Positions 59,163 through 64,000 of a stretch of DNA of 64,000 bases are shown one piece after another. The stretch is taken from positions 62,001 to 126,000 of the forward strand of contig NZ_RPDJ01000014.1 in assembly GCF_004023625.1 (NCBI RefSeq), given 5' to 3'. A model generated the notes under the pieces. That model had not been told where the DNA came from. It did no database searches and saw nothing but the letters and a program-made list of their open reading frames with translations. The stretch's first letter is position 1; each line of letters begins with the position of its first letter. The DNA comes from Streptomyces cavernae. Its GTDB lineage: Bacteria > Actinomycetota > Actinomycetes > Streptomycetales > Streptomycetaceae. The position numbers and the translations under genes are program-made.

Positions 59163-60266
59163 GTGACCCAAGCGGACCACACGCCCGACGAGATACGAGG
59201 CAAAGCCGCGGGCACCGCACCGGTGCCGCTGTCCGTACTGGACCTGGTGACGGTCGGCGCCGGCCGCACCGCCACCGACGCCCTGCGCACCAGCGTCGCC
59301 CTCTCCCGTCTGGCGGAATCCCGCGGCTTCCACCGCTACTGGGTCGCCGAACACCACTCCATGCCCGGCGTGGCCTCCTCCTCCCCGGCCGTGATCCTCG
59401 CCCACCTCGCCGCCCACACCGACCGCATCCGGCTCGGTTCGGGCGGCGTGATGCTCCCCAACCACGCTCCCCTGGTGATCGCGGAGCAGTTCGGCACGCT
59501 GGAGGCGATGGCACCGGGCCGGATCGACCTGGGCCTCGGCCGGGCGCCCGGTACGGACGGTGCCACGGCCGCCGCCCTGCGCCGCACGGACCGGCCGCAC
59601 GAAGGCGCCGACGATTTCCCGCAGCAGCTCGTCGAACTCACCCGGTTCCTCGACGACGACTTCCCCGACGGCCACCCCTACCGCCGCGTCCACGCCGTAC
59701 CCGGCCCCGTCCAGGGCACCTCACCCGGCGGCGTCCAGTGCCCGCACCGCCCACCGGTCTGGCTCCTCGGCTCCTCCGGCTTCAGCGCCCGTCTCGCCGC
59801 CGCCCTCGGCCTGCCCTTCGCCTTCGCCCACCACTTCTCCGCCCAGAACACCATCCCGGCGCTCGACCTCTACCGCGAGTCGTTCCGGCCGTCGGAGGTG
59901 CTGGACGCCCCTTACGCGCTGATCGGTGTCTCGGCGCTGGCCGCCGACGACGAGCGGGAGGCCCGCCGTCAGGTCCGGGCCGCCGCCCTGAACATGATTC
60001 GCCTGCGCACCGGCCGCCCCGGTCTGGTCCCCACCCCGGAGGAGGCGGAGGCGTATGAGTTCAGCCCGCTGGAGCAGGAGTTCGTCGACGGCTGGAACTC
60101 CAACGTCATCCACGGCACCGCGGACGGGGTCCGCACGGGCCTGGACGACCTGCAAAAGCGCACCGGCGCCGACGAGTTGATGATCACCTCACACGCCCAC
60201 AGCGCGGACCTGCGCCTGCGCTCGTACGAACTCGTCGCGGACGCCTACGACTTGCCGCAGCGGTAG
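59163..60266 (+). CDS. LLM-class flavin-dependent monooxygenase
   Basis: 367 aa from GTG 59163, with AGGAGG upstream. Luciferase-like TIM barrel: PLSVLDLVTVGAG, RGFHRYWVAEHHSMPGVASSSPAVILAHLA, IRLGSGGVMLPNHAPLVIAEQFGTLEAMAPGRIDLGLGRAPGTD, and VWLLGSSGFSARLAAALGLPFAFAHHF. This is the 'MsnO8-type' oxidoreductase group using FMNH2 or F420H2. It follows the racemase-superfamily gene by about 155 bases on the same strand and could oxidise an intermediate of the same pathway, or be independent. Confidence 0.85.
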   Translation: MTQADHTPDEIRGKAAGTAPVPLSVLDLVTVGAGRTATDALRTSVALSRLAESRGFHRYWVAEHHSMPGVASSSPAVILAHLAAHTDRIRLGSGGVMLPNHAPLVIAEQFGTLEAMAPGRIDLGLGRAPGTDGATAAALRRTDRPHEGADDFPQQLVELTRFLDDDFPDGHPYRRVHAVPGPVQGTSPGGVQCPHRPPVWLLGSSGFSARLAAALGLPFAFAHHFSAQNTIPALDLYRESFRPSEVLDAPYALIGVSALAADDEREARRQVRAAALNMIRLRTGRPGLVPTPEEAEAYEFSPLEQEFVDGWNSNVIHGTADGVRTGLDDLQKRTGADELMITSHAHSADLRLRSYELVADAYDLPQR

Positions 60267-60402
60267 GTACGGGGCAAGCGGCCGGCGGAACCGGTCACCA
60301 CATGGTCCGGGTCCCCGGATCCCGTCACCGCCCGCTCCCGTCAGCGCAGTGCACCTCGCCGTCCGATCCCGTCGCCGCCCGCTCCCGTCACCGCCCGGAC
60401 CG

Positions 60403-62286
60403 TCACCGCACGGAACGCACCGCGCCCCGCAGCAGCTCCGAGATGCGGTCCGGCGGCACGGGCCGCGAGTACAGCCATCCCTGCCCGGTGTCGCAGCCGA
60501 TGCGCCGCAGCCTGGTCGCCTGACCGGAGGTCTCCACGCACTCGGCCGTCACCGTGAGGCCCAGCCGGTGCGCCAGTTGGATCAGCGCCTCGACGATCAC
60601 CTCGTCCGCCGGGTTCGGACGGCCGGAGTGCCCGGCGCCCGATCCGCCGTCGTCCTCGTACTGGAAGCCCCGGACGAACGAGCCGTCCAGTTTCAGTACG
60701 GACACCGGCAGCCGGCTGAGGTAGGCGAGGTTGGAGTAGCCGGTGCCGAAGTCGTCGATGGCGATGCGCACGCCCATGTCACTGAGTGCCTGCAGGGCCT
60801 GCAGCGGGCGGCCCGCCGAACCCATCACCGCCGACTCGGTGAGCTCCAACTGGAGCAGGTGCGGAGCGAGTTCGGTCTCCGCGAGGATCGCCGCCACATC
60901 CGCCACGAGGTCCGAGTCCCAGACCTGACGCACCGCCACATTGACGCTCACGAACACCGGCGGTACGTCCGGGTGTTCCAGCTGCCACGTCCGGGCCTGC
61001 CGGCAGGCGGTGGCGAGCACCCACTGCCCGAGCTGCACGATCGAACCGTCCTCCTCGGCCAGTCCGATGAACCGATTCGGCGCCAACGTGCCGAACTGGG
61101 GGTGGTTCCAGCGTACGAGCGCCTCCACCCCGCGGACATCGCCCTGCTCCATGCTCACCAGCGGCTGGTACTCCAGGGCGAACTCGCCCCGCTCGATGGC
61201 CGGCCGCAGTGTGGAGGACAGCGCCTGACGGGTCATCCGGTGCGCGTTGCGCTCCGGGTCGAAGAGCGTCCAGCGGGCCTTGCCGTCCGCCTTCGCCCAG
61301 TACAGCGTGGTGTCGGCGGCCTGCATCAGCCCGGTCGCGGTGGTCCCGGACGCCTGCCGCTCCACGACTCCGATCGACGCGGACACCGACAGCCGCTGCC
61401 CGGACAGGTCGAACGGCGCCCGCAGCGCCTTCAGCACCGACTCGGCGAGCTCCGCCAACTGCTCGGTCCCGGTGGAGTTCTCCACCAGCAGCGCGAACTC
61501 GTCCCCGCCGAGCCGCGCCACCAGCGGGGTGGCCATACGCGCGTACCCCGCCTCGTCGGCACACCGGTTGAGCCGCTCGGCCACCGCCGCGAGCAGCAGG
61601 TCGCCCACCCGGTGGCCGAGCGTGTCGTTGACCGCCTTGAACCCGTCGAGGTCCAGGTAGCACAGCCCGATCCGGCCGGTGCCGGCCTCGTCGTAGGGCT
61701 CCGCCTCCAGTGCGGTGGACAGACGCTCGAAGAACAGGGTCCGGTTGGGCAGCCGGGTCACCGCATCATGCATCTGCAAGTGCCGGAGTTTGGCCTGGAG
61801 TTCGCGGCGCGCGCTGATGTCCTTGACCGACAGCAGCAGCGCCTGCTCGTCCTCGGGCAGCGGAGTGAGCGTCAGCTGTACCCACAGCCACTCCCCGTCG
61901 GGGTGCTTGATCCGGCGGGTGCAGTTCAACCGTGCCTGCCGGCCGCTCAGGACCTCGCGGTACGCCTGCCAGGTGCGGGCGTCGGAGGCCAGGTCCACCA
62001 GATCGCCCACGGGCCGCCCGGCCAGCCGGTCCGGAGCGATCCCCAGCACCCTGCCCAGCGCGGTGTTGGCGGTGACGACCAGGCCCTCGCGGTCGACCAC
62101 GGCCATCGCGGGCCCTTCCGCGAAGGCGGCCCGAAAGGTCCCAGGACGCACATCGGAACCCACGCCGGGACCCGCTGGGGGATGTTCGTCAGGATGTTCG
62201 TCGGGATGTACGTCTGCACGACGCTCTGTGACGGCCGACCGGACGAGGTCTGCCGCGGGCATCGGCCCATCGGACGTTCCGCTCAC
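60403..62286 (-). CDS. cdgA: PAS-GGDEF-EAL c-di-GMP enzyme, CdgA-like
   Basis: 627 aa, GTG start with GGGAG seven bases upstream. A PAS domain (about 50-165) senses an unknown signal. The GGDEF domain has an intact RLGGDEF at 258-264 and DLDGFKAVNDTLGH. The EAL domain has VEALVRW (EAL at 388-390), LELTES, IDDFGTGYS, LKLDGSFV and AECVET, so both diguanylate cyclase and phosphodiesterase sites look intact. There are no membrane helices. The architecture and position near the csl locus match S. coelicolor CdgA, which affects development and is under BldD control. c-di-GMP turnover controls the switch to sporulation. Confidence 0.85.
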   Translation of the reverse strand: MSGTSDGPMPAADLVRSAVTERRADVHPDEHPDEHPPAGPGVGSDVRPGTFRAAFAEGPAMAVVDREGLVVTANTALGRVLGIAPDRLAGRPVGDLVDLASDARTWQAYREVLSGRQARLNCTRRIKHPDGEWLWVQLTLTPLPEDEQALLLSVKDISARRELQAKLRHLQMHDAVTRLPNRTLFFERLSTALEAEPYDEAGTGRIGLCYLDLDGFKAVNDTLGHRVGDLLLAAVAERLNRCADEAGYARMATPLVARLGGDEFALLVENSTGTEQLAELAESVLKALRAPFDLSGQRLSVSASIGVVERQASGTTATGLMQAADTTLYWAKADGKARWTLFDPERNAHRMTRQALSSTLRPAIERGEFALEYQPLVSMEQGDVRGVEALVRWNHPQFGTLAPNRFIGLAEEDGSIVQLGQWVLATACRQARTWQLEHPDVPPVFVSVNVAVRQVWDSDLVADVAAILAETELAPHLLQLELTESAVMGSAGRPLQALQALSDMGVRIAIDDFGTGYSNLAYLSRLPVSVLKLDGSFVRGFQYEDDGGSGAGHSGRPNPADEVIVEALIQLAHRLGLTVTAECVETSGQATRLRRIGCDTGQGWLYSRPVPPDRISELLRGAVRSVR

Positions 62287-62662
62287 CGTTCGCTCCCGCA
62301 GTGCAGTCGTTCTTCGGATGGGTCTCGTCGGGGTGGTCGGCCGGTGATGGACGGCCGCTCAAGCCGTGTCCGGGCAGGAAAGTGTGCCGATCATAGAGGG
62401 TGGCCGAAGGGAGCAGCCAGCCACTCTTCAGTGTTCCCGGTGTGCGGCAGCATCCGACAGATCGTTTCTTCTGTGGCCTGGACTGGTTCCTGTGATGTCC
62501 GACCGGTAGTGACGTTGGGTGAGCGCCGGGGGTGTCGGGAGACCACTCTGGTGCGGTGATTGATGGATTCCCTCACCCGAGCGGGCCAGGAGAACAGGAC
62601 ATAACTGAGCAAAAACACCCAGGCTGGGTGCGGTGTCCCGCAAACCGCATCCGGAGGTGGAC
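62287..62662. other. Divergent control region between cdgA and the metalloprotease gene
   Basis: No gene is seen. The cdgA side has a TATGAT box on the minus strand at 62390-62395, without a clear -35 partner. The protease side is A/T-richer near 62560-62620. I could not find a convincing BldD box. Confidence 0.4.
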
Positions 62663-64000
62663 GTGCCGGGTCAGTCGTCCTTCGTGGAAAGGTCCGCTTC
62701 TGAGGGCCGTCCCCGCTGGCACGGTACGACCGCCGCCGTGACCTCGCTGTCCGCGCTCGCCGCCACATCACTGGTGGCAGGGCCCACGGTCGCCGCCCCC
62801 TTCTCGGCTCCGTGCGCCCTGAAACGCACCACCGCACACCACTCCGAGGGACTTGACAGCTGGAACGCGGCGTATCCTCGACCGCTGCGCACCCTCAACG
62901 CCGTCCTGGTCTTCCTCTCCTTCCCGGACTCGGCCCCGCTGACGACGCCTCAGCAACTCGCCGCCGACCACTTCCCGGCCACGAGCCGCTTCTTCGAACG
63001 CGCCTCCTACGGGAGGTTCACGCTGCGCCCGCACGCGCTCGGACGGTGGATCAGGATGCCGCGCGCCTCCACCGCGTACGCGATAAGACGCGACTGGAAC
63101 GCGGAGCACCGGACCGCCTACATCAAGGACGCGCTCGCCGCCTCCGACGCGCGGGTCGACTTCGCCAAGTACGACATCGTCTACTTCGTGGCCGACCCCG
63201 ACGCGCCGGGGGTGGACTCGGACGCGACGAAGGTGGTGAACCTGGAGGCGCCGCTGCGGGCGGACGGCAGTGCGCTGCGCCGTGTGGTCACCGTCTTCGA
63301 GCGCCACCCGCCGGACCGCCTGGTCCTGGCGCATGAAACGGGCCACGTCTTCGACCTGCCCGACCTCTACCACCGCCCCGACGACGGCCAGGGCGACTGG
63401 GACACACACGTCGGCGACTGGGACCTCATGGGCAGCCAGTTCGGCCTGGCTCCGGATCTGTTCGCGTGGCACAAGTGGAAGCTGGGGTGGCTGGCGCCGG
63501 AACAGGTGGTGTGCGCGCGGGGGGCAGGCAGTACGAGGGTGACGTTGGAGGCGGTGGAGGCCGACGGGATCAGCGAGCCGATCGGTGTGGCCGAGGCGGT
63601 GGGCTCGTCCGTCCCTTCCGGCGTTGGTTCCTACGCCGGCTCGTACGCGCCACCGAGGGCCGCGGATCCGCCGGGCGGCGAGGCAGGGTGGGCCAAGAAG
63701 CTGGCGGTCGTGCCGACGGGCATGGACAGCGCGCTCGCCTTCGAGGCGCGCAGTCCTCTCGGGAACGACGCGTCCGCCTGCCGGGAGGGGGTGCTGGTCT
63801 ACCGGGTCCGCAATCGCGCGGAGTCGGGCGGCGGCCCGGTCCAGGTCCTCGACGCCCACCCGTACACGGAGGCGTGCTGGAACGCCTCGGTGTACCCACC
63901 GCTGGCGGACGCCCCCGTGGATGTCGGCGAGACCTTCACGATCCGGGAGGACCGCGTCCGCATCAGGGTCGAGGACCGCCCCACGTCCGCCACCTGGACG
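62663..64000 (+). CDS. Secreted M6-like metalloprotease, 3' end outside the window
   Basis: 446 codons are present and the frame is open to the window edge. GTG 62663 has GGAGG five bases upstream. The N-terminus contains a signal-like Ala-rich hydrophobic stretch (about 26-50: AVTSLSALAATSLVAGPTVAAP). The catalytic domain reads NAVLVFLSFPDS, FFERASYGRFTL, and the zinc site VLAHETGHVFDLPDLY (HETGH at residues 224-228), followed by DWDLMGSQFG. This is the immune-inhibitor-A/M6 pattern. Extracellular proteolysis is expected. C-terminal domains cannot be judged. Confidence 0.85.
   Translation, partial: MPGQSSFVERSASEGRPRWHGTTAAVTSLSALAATSLVAGPTVAAPFSAPCALKRTTAHHSEGLDSWNAAYPRPLRTLNAVLVFLSFPDSAPLTTPQQLAADHFPATSRFFERASYGRFTLRPHALGRWIRMPRASTAYAIRRDWNAEHRTAYIKDALAASDARVDFAKYDIVYFVADPDAPGVDSDATKVVNLEAPLRADGSALRRVVTVFERHPPDRLVLAHETGHVFDLPDLYHRPDDGQGDWDTHVGDWDLMGSQFGLAPDLFAWHKWKLGWLAPEQVVCARGAGSTRVTLEAVEADGISEPIGVAEAVGSSVPSGVGSYAGSYAPPRAADPPGGEAGWAKKLAVVPTGMDSALAFEARSPLGNDASACREGVLVYRVRNRAESGGGPVQVLDAHPYTEACWNASVYPPLADAPVDVGETFTIREDRVRIRVEDRPTSATWT

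Noticed and set aside
1..64000. A secondary-metabolite gene cluster
   Set aside because: No polyketide synthase, NRPS, terpene synthase or RiPP core genes are present; the acyl-CoA ligases are stand-alone.
1..64000. Integrated prophage or conjugative element
   Set aside because: No integrase, phage structural, Rep or TraB-like genes were seen, despite two tRNA genes that could serve as attachment sites.

Overview
The window is high-G+C actinobacterial chromosome, almost certainly Streptomyces. The evidence is the G/C bias at third codon positions, many GTG and TTG starts, ATGA/GTGA stop-start overlaps, and families typical of the genus: DUF397/DUF5753 regulators, DUF1707, a cslA-glxA-cslZ glycan locus, a LAXTG surface protein and a c-di-GMP enzyme of CdgA architecture. 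Most of it looks like chromosome core. Between the genes lie many G+C-rich minisatellites and dispersed hairpin repeats.

Layout. 0-6 kb: ABC-2 exporter (permease plus ATPase), a DUF1707 protein, a secreted SGNH/GDSL hydrolase, a DUF445 membrane protein. 6-15.5 kb: a decapitated MFS transporter, an alpha/beta hydrolase, DUF2267 and Hsp20 proteins, a GlxA-type AraC regulator with a divergent DUF2269-like protein, a long-chain acyl-CoA ligase, and a PadR regulator coupled to a membrane protein. 15.5-22.6 kb: an accessory island. It holds gene debris (an antitoxin-like ORF and a frameshifted oxidoreductase), a WhiJ-type triad (XRE/DUF5753, DUF397, HATPase) and a probable modification-dependent defence module. 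The module is a 1053-aa PLD-nuclease/helicase/DUF3427 protein, SauUSI-like, transcribed divergently from a stand-alone SRA (YDG) domain protein. The SRA gene is visibly more A/T-rich than its surroundings. 22.6-34.9 kb: small membrane proteins, a SEC-C protein, a Tat-exported GH30 galactanase-like enzyme, DUF6412 plus YidC, an FAH-family protein, a VapBC-like pair, a Gfo/Idh/MocA oxidoreductase divergent from a ROK regulator over a palindrome, a LAXTG surface protein and a HAD-IIA phosphatase.

35-45 kb: the hyphal-tip glycan locus. It holds lipoprotein GH6 CslZ, radical-copper oxidase GlxA, glycosyltransferase CslA, a tRNA-Lys, an NlpC/P60 protein, an SPFH protein and an AA10 LPMO preceded by DasR-like boxes. 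45-51 kb: a DUF3592 protein, a second acyl-CoA synthetase, a LuxR regulator, an M18 aminopeptidase, a decayed CofD-like gene and a second, inverted tRNA-Lys(CTT). 51-60.3 kb: an IclR regulator with an ectoine/hydroxyectoine-type ABC importer (EhuABCD), an amidase, a D-2-hydroxyacid dehydrogenase, an Asp/Glu-racemase-superfamily protein that lacks the second catalytic Cys, and an LLM flavin monooxygenase. 60.4-64 kb: a PAS-GGDEF-EAL protein (CdgA-like) and the 5' part of a secreted M6-like metalloprotease that runs off the window.

The most novel candidate is the SauUSI-like nuclease-helicase paired with a separate SRA reader (18.7-22.6 kb). In known enzymes the modified-base reader and the nuclease are usually fused. 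Here they appear split into two divergent genes, with a perfect palindrome inside the likely SRA promoter. No database search was possible, so all names rest on motif and family recognition.
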